DNA of 64,000 nt from Pseudomonas fluorescens (GTDB lineage Bacteria > Pseudomonadota > Gammaproteobacteria > Pseudomonadales > Pseudomonadaceae). The DNA lies in assembly GCF_005938625.1 (NCBI RefSeq), contig NZ_VCNJ01000057.1:42660-106659 (forward strand), given 5' to 3'. Shown here in pieces: positions 1-7,794 of this stretch; the stretch's first letter is position 1; every line of letters starts with the position of its first letter. Position numbers and translations under genes: made by a program. Below the pieces are notes generated by a model that was not told where the DNA came from, did no database searches, and saw only the letters and a program-made list of their open reading frames with translations.

Positions 1-1
1 G

Positions 2-208
2 TATCTCAAGTGCGACGGAGATCTTTTCAATCACCGGGATGACCGTGAAATTACGCGGGAAACGGCGGGAAAGCCGCTGATCTTCATAGTGCCGCACCGA
101 TTCTGGCGTGAGCACCATGGCTCGACCGTACGGGTAGCCTACACAGTTGAGCGTCTGGACGATGTCAGTCAGGAATCTGCTGCTACACCAGTGCGAGTAG
201 AGGCGTAG
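2..208 (+). CDS. C-terminal end of an Ig-like-repeat protein (partial)
   Basis: An open frame enters from the left edge and stops with TAG at 206-208, leaving 68 residues. The segment is rich in short beta-strand-like stretches (IVPHRFW, STVRVAYTVERLDD). This resembles the closing strand pair of the repeated Ig-like domains in large Pseudomonas surface or toxin-associated proteins, where each repeat ends with a V-x-V-x-Y-x-V pattern. The family call is inference from pattern only. The start and most of the gene lie outside the window. It runs convergently towards the DAHP synthase gene. Confidence 0.6.
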   Translation, partial: YLKCDGDLFNHRDDREITRETAGKPLIFIVPHRFWREHHGSTVRVAYTVERLDDVSQESAATPVRVEA

Positions 209-261
209 CGGAACCGACCAGCCCTCCGGTTTGCCATAAGTCCGCAGGGTTGGTCTGGAAG

Positions 262-1338
262 TCAATCTCTGGCGTGCTCGGCGAGGCGCTGGGCGGCGGC
301 ACGCAGCAAGTGTTCTGTTGCGCTGAAACCGAGGCAGCCATCGGTGATTGAAACCCCGTAGCGCAAGGATTCGGTCAGCGGTTGGCAACCTTCGAGCAGG
401 TGAGATTCAATCATCATGCCGATCAGAGCGCGATCACCTTGCAAGCGTTGCTCAAGCACTTCGTTGAAGACGCCTGGCTGACGCAATGGATCCTTGCCAC
501 TGTTGGCGTGGCTACAGTCGACCATGATTCGGCTCGGAATCTTCAGTCTGTCCAGGTCAGCGTGGATTTTTGCCACGCTCTCGCGATCATGGTTCGGCCC
601 TTTATGGCCCCCGCGCAGGACCAGATGAGTATCGGGGTTGCCTGGTGTTTGAATGACGGCCGGGTGCCCTTGGCTGTCGACGCCGAAATGCCGGTGCGGA
701 TGGGCTGCCGAACGCATGGCGTCAACCGCAATGGCGGCGCCGCCGTCGGTGCCATTCTTGAAGCCCACCGGCATGCCAAGTCCACTGGCCATTTCACGGT
801 GGATCTGCGATTCAGTGGTACGCGCGCCAATGGCCACCCAGCTCAACAGGTCATCGAAGTACCCGGCAGCCATGGGTTGCAGCAACTCGGTGGCCACCGG
901 CAAGCCGAGGCGGATCATTTCCAGCATCAGCTCGCGTGACAGGGTAAGGCCGCCCGCCATGTCATCACTGCCGTCCAGGTGCGGGTCGTAGGCAAGGCCT
1001 TTCCAGCCGACCGTGGTACGCGGTTTTTCGACGTAGGCGCGCATCACCAACAGCATTTCGCCGCTGACTTCTTCAGCCAGTCGAGCGAGTTTGCCGGCGT
1101 ATTCAAGTGCGGATTGCGGATCGTGGATAGAGCAGGGGCCGACGATGACCAGCAGACGTTGGTCCTGACCATTGAGAATGGCGCGAACCGCCTGGCGATG
1201 GGCGGCAACTTGCTGGCTCAAGGCATTGCTCAGGGGCAATTGTTGCTTGAGTTGCAACGAGCTGGGTAGACGCAGAGTCAATGCTTCGTTGGCAGGGTTC
1301 AGGGTGGACAGCGGCAGAGCAGAAACGGACGAGTTCAT
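262..1338 (-). CDS. 3-deoxy-7-phosphoheptulonate (DAHP) synthase, class I
   Basis: This 358-residue protein catalyses the first step of the shikimate pathway, condensing phosphoenolpyruvate with erythrose 4-phosphate. Class I (AroF/G/H type) features are clear: VGPCSIHD near residue 67, the MRAYVEKPRTTVGWKG block, KNGTDG, RGGHKGPNHD, and MVDCSHANSGKDP with the metal-binding Cys and His. The length matches the family (about 350). The ATG at 1338 is supported by family length; no strong ribosome site is obvious. The gene is preceded by a 615-base leader region holding two aromatic-rich small ORFs and an intrinsic terminator, so attenuation by an aromatic amino acid is likely. Which amino acid feeds back on the enzyme cannot be read from sequence, so I give no aroF/G/H symbol. 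Confidence 0.95.
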   Translation of the reverse strand: MNSSVSALPLSTLNPANEALTLRLPSSLQLKQQLPLSNALSQQVAAHRQAVRAILNGQDQRLLVIVGPCSIHDPQSALEYAGKLARLAEEVSGEMLLVMRAYVEKPRTTVGWKGLAYDPHLDGSDDMAGGLTLSRELMLEMIRLGLPVATELLQPMAAGYFDDLLSWVAIGARTTESQIHREMASGLGMPVGFKNGTDGGAAIAVDAMRSAAHPHRHFGVDSQGHPAVIQTPGNPDTHLVLRGGHKGPNHDRESVAKIHADLDRLKIPSRIMVDCSHANSGKDPLRQPGVFNEVLEQRLQGDRALIGMMIESHLLEGCQPLTESLRYGVSITDGCLGFSATEHLLRAAAQRLAEHARD

Positions 1339-1385
1339 ATTCGGTTTTCCTGGGCTGGCGGCGGGTGCTTCCCGCTCGCTCGGCC

Positions 1386-1538
1386 CTACTGGGGTGTTCG
1401 ACAGTTGGCCGTATTGGCTACGTGTGTGTGCTTGCCACCTATAGGTGACCGATCGGAGGCGGCAGGCTGTCCCGAGCGGAAGCTGGTAAATCGCCAGGCG
1501 CTAAAGCTGTCGTAACGGTAATAAGTGGCGTAGTTCAT
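1386..1538 (-). CDS. aromatic-rich small ORF ahead of the DAHP synthase
   Basis: A 50-codon ORF starting MNYATYYRYDSF, with ATG at 1536-1538 and a GAGG ribosome site 9 bases upstream (1548-1551). It ends at TAG (1386-1388), 47 bases before the synthase ATG. Four of the first nine codons are Tyr, followed by Phe, Trp, Phe and Phe; the second half is not aromatic. It lies downstream of the intrinsic terminator, so it would be translated only on read-through transcripts. It could be a second sensing leader or a translational coupler for the synthase. It is not a recognised protein family to me; the role is inferred from position and composition. Confidence 0.7.
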   Translation of the reverse strand: MNYATYYRYDSFSAWRFTSFRSGQPAASDRSPIGGKHTHVANTANCRTPQ

Positions 1539-1583
1539 TTCGTGATTCCTCAAAGTGTCTGGTGTGTTGCTGAAAAATTCGGG

Positions 1584-1626
1584 GCTGAAAAAACAAAACC
1601 CCCGGTCGGGAAGCCGACCGGGGGTT
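1584..1626 (-). terminator. intrinsic terminator / attenuator in the DAHP synthase leader
   Basis: A perfect 13-bp inverted repeat (arms 1597-1609 and 1614-1626, core CCCCCGGTCGG, loop GAAG) is followed on the minus strand by a T-rich run TTTTGTTTTTTC. There is no T-run on the plus side, so the terminator acts in the direction of the DAHP synthase. It lies 47 bases after the stop of the first leader ORF, the spacing expected of a transcription attenuator. Confidence 0.88.
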
Positions 1627-1673
1627 GAGAATTCTCTGGTAGGCGACCCGTTGTTATGGGCGCCGTTTAGGTA

Positions 1674-1802
1674 TCAGGCGCGCCAGTGGCTAAACCAATA
1701 CCCAAAATAAAAGCTGACCGGAGCACATACGTCATTCACCCGGGCAGCCGCAACCGAGCGCAGTGCGCTGGCGGTAAGAAGCTGTGAGAGGGCGTTGAGC
1801 AT
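1674..1802 (-). CDS. aromatic leader peptide (attenuator)
   Basis: A 42-residue ORF beginning MLNALSQLLTASALRS, with a GGAG ribosome site at 1810-1813, 7 bases from the ATG. Its last twelve residues are FYFGYWFSHWRA: three Phe, two Tyr and two Trp immediately before the stop. A strong intrinsic terminator follows 47 bases later. This is the layout of a classical ribosome-mediated attenuator, in which stalling at scarce aromatic codons would prevent terminator formation and allow the DAHP synthase to be expressed. A weak promoter-like TTGCTG and TAGTAA pair is visible just upstream on the minus strand. Function is inferred from layout, not from homology. Confidence 0.8.
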   Translation of the reverse strand: MLNALSQLLTASALRSVAAARVNDVCAPVSFYFGYWFSHWRA

Positions 1803-1953
1803 GGTCTGTCTCCAATGAATGGGCCGAGCTTACTAGAGGCCGATACGCCTCAGCAATCAGAAATTGCTATCGCGTCATCAACAAAAGGCCTATTGCCAGG
1901 GTCACGCAAGAGTGGCGACACTCTGCGTTTTGCCTGATTACCAAGGATGAACC

Positions 1954-2715
1954 GTGTCGACACTGACCATTGCTGCTGCCCAGACGATTTCCATTGCCGG
2001 GGATCTTTCTGGAAATATTACCCGGCACAGTCGCTTGATTGAGATGGCGGCGGAGCAGGGCGTCCAATTGCTGGCTTTTCCCGAGTTGTCGTTGACTGGC
2101 TATGAAGGAGAGGTGGCGGCAGCTCTGGCAGTTGCCCCGCAAGATGGCGTGCTGCAACCCCTCAGGGATTTGGCCCGAGAGCTGGGTGTGACTGCCGTTG
2201 TCGGCATACCGATCAGGCTCGAGGACAGTAACTCGGTGCGTATTGGTGCTCTGGTCCTGGGCGCTGATGGTTCGCTCGGTGTGTACAGCAAGCAGCATTT
2301 GCACGCTGGTGAGGAGCTTGTTTTCGCCCCCGGTTTTGGCGGGCCGTGCCTGAACATCGGCGAGGAAGTGGTCGCGCTGGCGGTGTGCGCCGATTTCACC
2401 CATGCCAGTCATGCTGCTGCGGCAGCAGAAATGGGCGCTGGCTTATACGCCGCCGGTGTATTGATCAGCGAGAAAGGTTATGCAGCCGACACCGCCATAC
2501 TTCAGGGCTATGCCCGGCAACACTCGATGGCTGTGCTGATGGCCAATCACGGTGGGCTGACTGGCGGTTGGCAGTCCGCGGGACGCAGTGGTATCTGGGC
2601 TGAAGACGGTTCATTAATCGTCGCAGCACCGGGGGCGGGCGACCTTTTGGTGGTCGCCCAGCGTAGTGACGGTGTTTGGCAGGGGCGAGTTGTTCCTGTT
2701 GTGCAGGCTCAATGA
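1954..2715 (+). CDS. carbon-nitrogen hydrolase (nitrilase superfamily)
   Basis: A 253-residue cytoplasmic amidohydrolase of the nitrilase superfamily. The catalytic Glu-Lys-Cys triad is visible: FPELSLTGY (Glu near 46), YSKQHLHAGEE (Lys near 112, with the second conserved Glu), and AVCADFTH (Cys near 149). The start is GTG with AAGGA six bases upstream. The enzyme probably cleaves an omega-amide or carbamoyl compound; the substrate is not readable. The acetyltransferase gene starts inside its stop (ATGA overlap), so the two are translationally coupled. Confidence 0.88.
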   Translation: MSTLTIAAAQTISIAGDLSGNITRHSRLIEMAAEQGVQLLAFPELSLTGYEGEVAAALAVAPQDGVLQPLRDLARELGVTAVVGIPIRLEDSNSVRIGALVLGADGSLGVYSKQHLHAGEELVFAPGFGGPCLNIGEEVVALAVCADFTHASHAAAAAEMGAGLYAAGVLISEKGYAADTAILQGYARQHSMAVLMANHGGLTGGWQSAGRSGIWAEDGSLIVAAPGAGDLLVVAQRSDGVWQGRVVPVVQAQ

Positions 2716-3155
2716 TATTCCGGTTACGGCTTGCTGTTCTGGACGATCTGTCGTTTGCCCGCGATCTCACCTGTCAGAACATGCTGCGCTATTTCATTCA
2801 TCATGAACTGTTGTGGCAGGACGAGGCGTTTGACGTGGCGTGGTCGGGGCGGCAGAACTGGCTGATAGTGCACGGTAATGCGCCAGTGGGCTTTCTCAGC
2901 CTCAGCCGGGATGTGCGCGCGTTGTACATTCGTGAACTGCAGATTGCTGAAGCGTTTCAGGGGCGGGGCGCAGGTTCTTGGGCGATTGATCAGGTTATCG
3001 ACTTGGCCCGCAAAGAAAGACGCCCCGCTTTACGCCTGACCGTATTCGACAATAATCCGGCGAGAAACTTGTATGAAAGAAAAGGACTACAGGTGCAGGG
3101 TCGGGACGAGTGTTTTCTGCGAATGCAGCTTGATATAAGTACACATGTGCTCTGA
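2712..3155 (+). CDS. GNAT-family N-acetyltransferase
   Basis: A 147-residue protein with a GNAT fold. The acetyl-CoA binding stretch AEAFQGRGAGSWAIDQVI contains the QGRGAG loop of motif A, followed by LRLTVFDNNPARNLYERKG, the usual motif B end. I place the start at the ATG of the ATGA overlap with the nitrilase stop rather than at an upstream in-frame codon, because this gives a normal GNAT N-terminus. The acceptor substrate is unknown. Confidence 0.87.
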   Translation: MIFRLRLAVLDDLSFARDLTCQNMLRYFIHHELLWQDEAFDVAWSGRQNWLIVHGNAPVGFLSLSRDVRALYIRELQIAEAFQGRGAGSWAIDQVIDLARKERRPALRLTVFDNNPARNLYERKGLQVQGRDECFLRMQLDISTHVL

Positions 3156-3282
3156 AACCCACGGCCGGCAAGCCCTCTATGATGAATTGAAACTTTTTAA
3201 ATGACGCTTTCTGCTAGGTCTGTGGGGTACTTTTTGCTAAGGTGTCCGGCATCCCAATATGACCATATCGCGAGGTGTCTGC

Positions 3283-3924
3283 TTGATTAGGGTGCTAGTG
3301 GTCGATGACCATGATCTCGTTCGCACAGGCATTACACGTATGCTGGCCGATATCGATGGCTTGCAGGTGGTTGGCCAGGCCGAGTCCGGGGAAGAGTCCC
3401 TGATCAAGGCCCGAGAGTTGAAGCCCGATGTGGTGCTGATGGACGTCAAGATGCCTGGCATCGGCGGCCTGGAAGCCACGCGCAAACTGTTGCGCAGTCA
3501 TCCGGATATCAAGGTGGTCGCAGTGACGGTGTGTGAAGAGGATCCGTTCCCGACACGCTTGCTGCAGGCTGGTGCTGCGGGTTATCTGACCAAAGGCGCG
3601 GGTCTGCCGGAAATGGTTCAAGCCATTCGCCTGGTGTTTGCCGGCCAGCGCTATATCAGTCCGCAGATTGCCCAGCAATTGGCGATCAAATCCTTTCAGC
3701 CGTCCAATGATTCGCCCTTCGACGCCTTGTCCGAGCGGGAAATTCAGATCGCGTTGATGATTGTCGGCTGTCAGAAGGTACAGATCATTTCCGACAAGCT
3801 TTGCCTGTCGCCGAAAACCGTGAACACCTACCGCTACCGTATTTTCGAGAAGCTTTCGATCAGCAGCGACGTCGAGTTGACACTGTTGGCGGTTCGTCAC
3901 GGCATGGTTGATGCCAGCCTCTGA
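3283..3924 (+). CDS. gacA: response regulator GacA
   Basis: A 213-residue response regulator of the GacS/GacA system, which activates the small RNAs that titrate RsmA/RsmE and so controls secondary metabolism, exoenzymes and biofilm. The receiver domain shows the acidic pair (VVDDHD), the phosphorylated Asp in VVLMDVKMPG near residue 54, and Lys in LTKGAG. A LuxR-type helix-turn-helix follows (LSEREIQIALMIVG, LSPKTVNTYRYRIFEKL). I choose the TTG at 3283 because it gives the canonical MIRVLVVDDHD start and family length, with GAGGTG upstream; the in-frame upstream ATG at 3259 would add eight non-conserved residues. uvrC follows after two bases. Confidence 0.96.
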   Translation: MIRVLVVDDHDLVRTGITRMLADIDGLQVVGQAESGEESLIKARELKPDVVLMDVKMPGIGGLEATRKLLRSHPDIKVVAVTVCEEDPFPTRLLQAGAAGYLTKGAGLPEMVQAIRLVFAGQRYISPQIAQQLAIKSFQPSNDSPFDALSEREIQIALMIVGCQKVQIISDKLCLSPKTVNTYRYRIFEKLSISSDVELTLLAVRHGMVDASL

Positions 3925-3926
3925 CC

Positions 3927-5750
3927 ATGACTGAAACATTCGATTCCGGCGCGTTTCTGTCAACAGTCAGCGGACGCCCGGGCGTCTACCGCATGTTCGA
4001 CAGCGATGCGCGTCTGTTGTACGTGGGCAAGGCCAAGAACCTGAAAAAACGCTTGGCCAGCTACTTCCGCAAAACCGGTCTGGCGCCCAAGACTGCAGCG
4101 TTGGTCGGGCGCATTGCGCAGGTCGAAACGACCATCACCGCCAACGAAACCGAAGCGCTGCTGCTTGAGCAAACGCTGATCAAAGAGTGGCGCCCGCCGT
4201 ACAACATTCTGTTGCGCGACGACAAATCCTATCCCTACGTGTTTCTGTCCGACGGGCAGTTCCCGCGCCTGAGCATTCATCGCGGGGCGAAAAAAGCCAA
4301 AGGCAAATACTTTGGCCCCTATCCGAGCGCCGGCGCCATACGCGAAAGCCTGAGTCTGCTGCAAAAGACCTTTTTCGTTCGCCAGTGTGAAGATAGTTAC
4401 TACAGGAACCGTACCCGTCCATGTCTGCAATATCAGATCAAGCGTTGTAAAGCGCCTTGTGTCGGGCTGGTCGAGCCCCAGATTTATGCCGAAGACGTGC
4501 GTCACTCGGTCATGTTTCTTGAGGGGCGCAGTCACGCACTGACCAACGAACTGTCGACAGCGATGGAGGAGGCCGCGATCAACCTGGAATTCGAGCGAGC
4601 TGCCGAATTGCGCGATCAGATCGCACTGCTGCGTCGGGTCCAGGATCAACAGAGCATGGAAGGCGGCACGGGGGATATCGATGTCATCGCGGCATTCGTC
4701 AACCCGGGCGGAGCCTGCGTGCATTTGATCAGCGTGCGCGGCGGACGGGTGTTGGGCAGCAAGAATTTCTTCCCGCAAGTCGGAATCGAAGAGGACGTGT
4801 CGGAAGTCATGGCCGCGTTTCTTGGCCAGTATTTCATCAGCAGCCCTGAGCGAGATTTGCCGAGCGAACTGATCGTCAACGTGGTGCATGAAGATTTTCC
4901 GACGCTGATCGAAGCGATCCATGAGCTGCGTGGCCGTGAATTGGCCATCAGCCATCGGGTGCGTGGTACGCGTGCACGCTGGCAGCAACTGGCTGTGACC
5001 AACGCAGAACAGGCGTTGGGCGCGCGCCTGGCCAACCGTCAACACACCGCAGCGCGGTTTGAGGCTTTGGCTGAAGTGTTGAACCTGGATGAGCCGCCGC
5101 AGCGTCTGGAATGCTACGACATCAGTCATTCCAGTGGTGAAGCGACGGTTGCGTCGTGTGTGGTGTTTGGCCCGGAAGGCGCGATCAAGTCCGATTACCG
5201 GCGTTATAACATCGAGGGTGTCACGGCGGGTGACGACTATGCCGCCATGCATCAGGCCCTCACACGACGCTTCAGCAAACTCAAGGAAGGCGAGGGCAAG
5301 TTGCCGGACATCTTGCTGGTGGACGGTGGCAAGGGTCAGCTGTCGATGGCTCGAGATGTTCTCAACGAGTTGGCCGTACCGGATCTGATTCTGCTCGGTG
5401 TCGCCAAAGGCGCCACTCGCAAGGCGGGCTTCGAAACGTTGTATCTAAATGATGCGGCGCACGAGTTCACATTGCGTGGCGACTCGCCCGCGCTGCACTT
5501 GATTCAACAGATCCGCGATGAGGCTCACCGCTTCGCGATTACAGGACACCGCGCACGGAGAGGCAAAACCCGCCGTACGTCAACGCTGGAAGGCGTAGCG
5601 GGCGTTGGGCCAACCCGACGTCGCGACTTGTTGAAACATTTTGGTGGATTGCAGGAGCTGTCTCGTGCAAGCATCGAAGAGATCGCCAAAGCCCCGGGGA
5701 TCAGTAAAAAGCTCGCAGAGTCGATTTATGCGAACCTGCATAGCGAGTAG
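3927..5750 (+). CDS. uvrC: excinuclease ABC subunit C
   Basis: A 607-residue UvrC, the dual-incision nuclease of nucleotide excision repair. Domains in order: GIY-YIG nuclease (GVYRMFD and LLYVGKAKNLKKRL, residues 13-92), the Cys-rich CLQYQIKRCKAPC segment, a UVR motif (LEFERAAELRDQIALL, about 210-226), the RNase H-like nuclease (ECYDISHSSGEATVASCVVF and LLVDGGKGQL), and C-terminal helix-hairpin-helix motifs (LEGVAGVGPTRRRDLL, APGISKKLAESIY). It starts two bases after gacA, so the two are co-transcribed, as is typical in gammaproteobacteria. Confidence 0.98.
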   Translation: MTETFDSGAFLSTVSGRPGVYRMFDSDARLLYVGKAKNLKKRLASYFRKTGLAPKTAALVGRIAQVETTITANETEALLLEQTLIKEWRPPYNILLRDDKSYPYVFLSDGQFPRLSIHRGAKKAKGKYFGPYPSAGAIRESLSLLQKTFFVRQCEDSYYRNRTRPCLQYQIKRCKAPCVGLVEPQIYAEDVRHSVMFLEGRSHALTNELSTAMEEAAINLEFERAAELRDQIALLRRVQDQQSMEGGTGDIDVIAAFVNPGGACVHLISVRGGRVLGSKNFFPQVGIEEDVSEVMAAFLGQYFISSPERDLPSELIVNVVHEDFPTLIEAIHELRGRELAISHRVRGTRARWQQLAVTNAEQALGARLANRQHTAARFEALAEVLNLDEPPQRLECYDISHSSGEATVASCVVFGPEGAIKSDYRRYNIEGVTAGDDYAAMHQALTRRFSKLKEGEGKLPDILLVDGGKGQLSMARDVLNELAVPDLILLGVAKGATRKAGFETLYLNDAAHEFTLRGDSPALHLIQQIRDEAHRFAITGHRARRGKTRRTSTLEGVAGVGPTRRRDLLKHFGGLQELSRASIEEIAKAPGISKKLAESIYANLHSE

Positions 5751-5782
5751 AATGCCCCTTCACCTCGTAGCCAGTTGTGCCG

Positions 5783-6343
5783 ATGAATATCCCTAATCTG
5801 ATTACCGTTCTACGCGTCCTGCTCATCCCGATCTTCATTTTGCTGTTCTACCTCCCTTACCAGTGGAGTTACATGGCCTCCGCCTCGGTGTTTGCCTTTG
5901 CGGCAGCGACGGACTGGCTGGACGGTTATCTGGCCCGTCGTCTGGAGCAAAGCACTCCGTTCGGTGCGTTTCTCGATCCGGTCGCCGACAAACTCATGGT
6001 TGCGGTGGCACTGGTGCTGCTGGTCCAGGAGCACGGCAATCTCTGGCTCACTCTGCCGGCTGCTGTCATCATCGGTCGCGAGATTGTGGTTTCGGCCTTG
6101 CGCGAATGGATGGCCGAACTCGGCGCCCGTGCCCACGTAGCCGTTTCGAATCTCGGTAAATGGAAAACCGCCGCGCAGATGCTCGCGTTGGTAATCCTGC
6201 TGGCCAATCCAAAGGATTTCAGCTTCTGGGTTATCCTGGGTTACGCCTTGCTGATGGTCTCTGCTGGCCTGACATTGTGGTCGATGGTTCAATACCTTCG
6301 CGCTGCCTGGCCGCACCTGAAGACCGATGTTGAAAAGAAATAA
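5783..6343 (+). CDS. pgsA: CDP-diacylglycerol-glycerol-3-phosphate 3-phosphatidyltransferase
   Basis: A 186-residue inner-membrane enzyme that makes phosphatidylglycerophosphate from CDP-diacylglycerol and glycerol 3-phosphate. The CDP-alcohol phosphatidyltransferase signature D-G-x2-A-R-x8-G-x3-D-x3-D is present across DWLDGYLARRLEQ and FGAFLDPVADK. Several hydrophobic helices surround it. I place the start at ATG 5783 (MNIPNLITVLRV) rather than the in-frame GTG at 5777, because MNIPN is the family N-terminus. It follows uvrC closely and precedes the tRNA cluster. Confidence 0.96.
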   Translation: MNIPNLITVLRVLLIPIFILLFYLPYQWSYMASASVFAFAAATDWLDGYLARRLEQSTPFGAFLDPVADKLMVAVALVLLVQEHGNLWLTLPAAVIIGREIVVSALREWMAELGARAHVAVSNLGKWKTAAQMLALVILLANPKDFSFWVILGYALLMVSAGLTLWSMVQYLRAAWPHLKTDVEKK

Positions 6344-6363
6344 AACTTTTTTGAATCAAGGGG

Positions 6364-6391
6364 TTGACGGAGCTTCTTAATTCTATAGAAT
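6364..6391 (+). promoter_or_regulatory. sigma-70-type promoter for the tRNA cluster
   Basis: TTGACG at 6364-6369 and TAGAAT at 6386-6391 are separated by 16 bases, just upstream of tRNA-Gly. The placement would start transcription a few bases before the tRNA 5' end. Good match to consensus; not experimentally supported here. Confidence 0.7.
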
Positions 6392-6403
6392 GCGCATCAC
6401 CAA

Positions 6404-6479
<76 letters not shown>

Positions 6480-6526
6480 AGTTTAAAACGCATTTGTTGT
6501 TGTGCTACTGATAACAAATGTTTTGA

Positions 6527-6600
6527 GGCCGAGTAGCAAAATGGTTATGCAGTGGATTGCAAATCCACCTACGCCGGTTCGATTCCGACCTCGGCCTCCA
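6527..6600 (+). tRNA. tRNA-Cys (GCA)
   Basis: A 74-base cloverleaf with acceptor stem GGCCGAG/CTCGGCC, anticodon stem-loop TGGATTGCAAATCCA (anticodon GCA), T-arm with GGTTCGATTCC and an encoded CCA end. Second gene of the tRNA cluster. Confidence 0.98.
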
Positions 6601-6608
6601 CTATAAAC

Positions 6609-6643
6609 AAGCTCCGTAGATCCATGATTTACGGAGCTTTTTT
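6609..6643 (+). terminator. intrinsic terminator after tRNA-Cys
   Basis: Arms AAGCTCCGTA (6609-6618) and TACGGAGCTT (6630-6639) form a 10-bp stem followed by a T-run to 6643. It lies between tRNA-Cys and tRNA-Leu, so tRNA-Leu may have its own promoter in the following 150 bases, where no gene is visible. Confidence 0.85.
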
Positions 6644-6792
6644 ATTTGCACTGCGCTGCAAGATTTAGTCTTGAAAAACGGCCTTTGCGAACTTGCTTCA
6701 CTGGGAAGTGATGTATATATTTCCCGCTCTGCTGTTCAAGTTTGATCCTGTCAGGATCGCGACGTTGCAGTAGAAAACAGCACCGCGCTACC

Positions 6793-6879
6793 GCCCGAAT
6801 GGCGAAACTGGTAGACGCATGGGACTTAAAATCCCCCGCTCGTAAGGGCGTGCCGGTTCGATTCCGGCTTCGGGCACCA
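6793..6879 (+). tRNA. tRNA-Leu (UAA)
   Basis: An 87-base class II tRNA with long variable arm. Acceptor GCCCGAA/TTCGGGC, D-arm region GGCGAAACTGGTAGACGC, anticodon loop with TAA inside GGGACTTAAAATCCC, T-arm GGTTCGATTCC and an encoded ACCA end. Such tRNA-Leu genes can be integrase attachment sites, but no integrase or repeated tRNA 3' end is seen next to this one. Confidence 0.98.
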
Positions 6880-6887
6880 TGAATATC

Positions 6888-6925
6888 AAAGGCCTGCATG
6901 AGTTTTCTCATGCAGGCCTTTTTTT
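6888..6925 (+). terminator. intrinsic terminator after tRNA-Leu
   Basis: A perfect 15-bp stem (arms 6888-6902 and 6907-6921, core AGGCCTGCATGAG, loop TTTT) with a following T-run, 9 bases after the tRNA. The A-run on the other side means it could also serve the minus-strand gene ending at 6945. Confidence 0.92.
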
Positions 6926-6944
6926 GTGCCTTTTTTATGCGGGG

Positions 6945-7229
6945 CTAAACGAACGCCTGCCCGCTAAAACCCCGAGGCAAGCGCTGAAGACCGGCCATTG
7001 CTGTCAACCGTTCGATCCATTCTGCGCGCCAGTCTGTTGCGCTGTGTGTGGTTTTGCCCTGGCGGGACATTCTTCGGGCCGCGTTGCGCTGATCCTTTCG
7101 TGCCTGTTTGTAGGCATCGGTATTGCGGCAACTGCGGCACTTCACACGATTGAGCTCGCGGCTTGCCGAAAGTTGCTCGCCTTTATGTCCACAGGCCAGA
7201 TGCCCGTCGACGTTGAAATGGATAACCAT
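6945..7229 (-). CDS. small unknown protein with possible zinc-binding Cys/His
   Basis: A 94-residue protein of unknown function. The start MVIHFNVDGHLACGHKG at 7229 is chosen because AAAGGAGA lies seven bases upstream; the longer frame has no such site. An HLACGH element near the N-terminus and CRSC about 17 residues later could together bind zinc. The rest is basic (KQARKDQRNAARRMSRQ). Function unknown; a nucleic-acid-binding role is only a guess from composition. Confidence 0.7.
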   Translation of the reverse strand: MVIHFNVDGHLACGHKGEQLSASRELNRVKCRSCRNTDAYKQARKDQRNAARRMSRQGKTTHSATDWRAEWIERLTAMAGLQRLPRGFSGQAFV

Positions 7230-7445
7230 AACCGTCTCCTTTGCGACATGTATGAGTTTTGACAACTCACGGACTGCACCGTTCGGCATCCGGCCCAGGC
7301 ACAAACACTCGCACGCGGGCGGGTGAGTGAGGTGTTTTGCTACGAAGTCATTGCAGGGAGAATAAACATCACAGCCAGACGAGCACGCGGTGACCCGTGT
7401 GTCACCGCTTGAGAGGCATATTTCGATGTAGCAGGTTCAACGACG

Positions 7446-7676
7446 TTATCTGAACCGAGGCAGTGGCCGATCAAGGGGCTTGAGCGCCGACAGCGTATTG
7501 CGAATCAGCGGAGCATCCTTCTCGATGTCGTTCAGCCGGTCACGGATGCGCAGGGCGGTCGGGTGTCCGCCTTGGTGGTCGACCCAGTCGGCGATCTCTT
7601 TGCAGGCGGCCGCGAGGCGCGCTTGTCGAGCGTCGAGCAGGGTGAGGAGGGTGGTGATGGACTCTTTTTCGGACAT
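7446..7676 (-). CDS. small unknown helical protein
   Basis: A 76-residue, charged, probably all-helical protein (MSEKESITTLLTLLDARQARL...). A strong GGAGGTG ribosome site sits just before the ATG. It has no signal peptide or membrane segment. I do not recognise the family. Same strand as the unknown genes on both sides, with gaps of more than 100 bases. Confidence 0.7.
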   Translation of the reverse strand: MSEKESITTLLTLLDARQARLAAACKEIADWVDHQGGHPTALRIRDRLNDIEKDAPLIRNTLSALKPLDRPLPRFR

Positions 7677-7794
7677 GGAACACCTCCGTTCTATGAAACC
7701 TGAGCTGCAGCAAAAAGCCCGCGTGTTGCGAGCCTTCTGCCGTGGGGTGCTGCTCCTTCAGCTGGTTTCAGTATAGACCCGCTTCTGATTGGCA

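Noticed and set aside
217..254. Terminator between the left-edge gene and the DAHP synthase
   Set aside because: A 9-bp arm pair (ACCAGCCCT / AGGGTTGGT) needs G-T pairs and has a 20-base loop and no T-run on either strand.
6793..6879. tRNA-Leu as an island attachment site
   Set aside because: No integrase is adjacent and I see no second copy of the tRNA 3' end in the next several kb.
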